Shown piece by piece: positions 63,799 through 64,000 of a stretch of DNA of 64,000 bases. A model generated the notes under the pieces. It worked only from the letters and a program-made list of their open reading frames with translations, made no database searches and was not told the origin of the DNA. How positions within the stretch are numbered: the stretch's first letter is position 1; every line of letters starts with the position of its first letter. Made by a program: the position numbers and the translations under genes. The stretch is from Paroedura picta (taxonomy: Eukaryota > Chordata > Lepidosauria > Squamata > Gekkonidae), in assembly GCF_049243985.1 (NCBI RefSeq), contig NC_135369.1, positions 21,168,533-21,232,532 on the forward strand. The letters run 5' to 3'.

Positions 63799-64000
63799 AA
63801 GAGCCAGTTTGGTGTAGTGGTTAGGAGTGCAGACTTCTAATCTGGCATGCCAGGTTCGATTCTGCACTCGCCCACATGCAACCAGCTGGGTGACCTTGGT
63901 CTCGCCACGGCACTGATAAAACTGTTCTGACCGAGCAGTAATCTCAGGGCTCTCTTAGCCTCACCCACCTCACAGGGTGTCTGTTGTGGGGAGAGGAATG
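63799..64000 (+). mobile_element. SINE, type A, cut by the window edge
   Basis: It starts GAGCCAGTTTGGTGTAGTGG and runs to the end of the window at TGTTGTGGGGAGAGG. Confidence 0.88.

Overview
The window looks like nuclear DNA of a squamate reptile, most likely a lizard. The reasons are two Sauria-type tRNA SINEs with target-site duplications, several Bov-B (RTE) LINE 3' ends, CR1 and L2-like LINE fragments, many short hAT-type MITEs, a Ty1/copia fossil, long microsatellites and intron-rich vertebrate genes. No genus or species can be named from the sequence alone.

Only two host loci are clearly supported. (1) BANF1 (barrier-to-autointegration factor, 89 aa) is on the + strand, with coding exons at 26,908-27,030 and 28,058-28,204. 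A likely non-coding first exon sits in a CpG island near 21.1 kb. (2) CTSF (cathepsin F, 472 aa) is on the + strand at 35,936-57,479. It has fourteen coding exons that join in frame and cover signal peptide, cystatin-like domain, inhibitory propeptide and a papain-type catalytic domain with Cys, His and Asn all present.

The most unusual structure is a large inverted duplication around BANF1. A left arm (about 12,839-18,343) is the reverse complement of a right arm (about 24,809-29,266), separated by a 6.5 kb spacer. The left arm holds a second BANF1 gene on the minus strand (coding exons 16,745-16,623 and 14,965-14,819). It keeps the intron, all visible splice sites, the poly(A) signal and a full 89-codon frame, but carries 11 amino-acid replacements, all on its own branch when compared with human BANF1. 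Replacements fall at residue 12 (the site of the human progeria change A12T) and at residues 28-29 in the DNA-binding helix-hairpin-helix. A CpG island lies in the spacer between the two head-to-head copies and could serve one or both.

Region by region. 1-12.8 kb: repeats, a candidate minus-strand CpG promoter near 1.5-1.95 kb, the copia fossil (6.6-8.75 kb), microsatellites, a CpG-rich stretch with a CTCF-like site (10.5-11.1 kb), a CR1 3' end and two tandem arrays next to the left breakpoint. 12.8-29.3 kb: the inverted duplication. 29.3-35.5 kb: intergenic repeats and SINE clusters. 35.5-59.2 kb: CTSF, with introns filled by an antisense LINE, a hAT element carrying a coding-like coiled-coil segment, and an 0.83 kb hAT-like element ending 46 bp before the exon that encodes the catalytic cysteine. 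59.4-64 kb: a CR1 fragment with a 395-codon reverse-transcriptase frame, then SINEs and MITEs.

BANF1 and CTSF do not work in one pathway. BANF1 bridges DNA and recruits LEM-domain proteins and lamin A at the nuclear envelope; CTSF is a lysosomal cysteine protease. In human both lie on 11q13, so their proximity here probably reflects old synteny. All identifications and divergence figures were made by eye; no search or alignment program was run.
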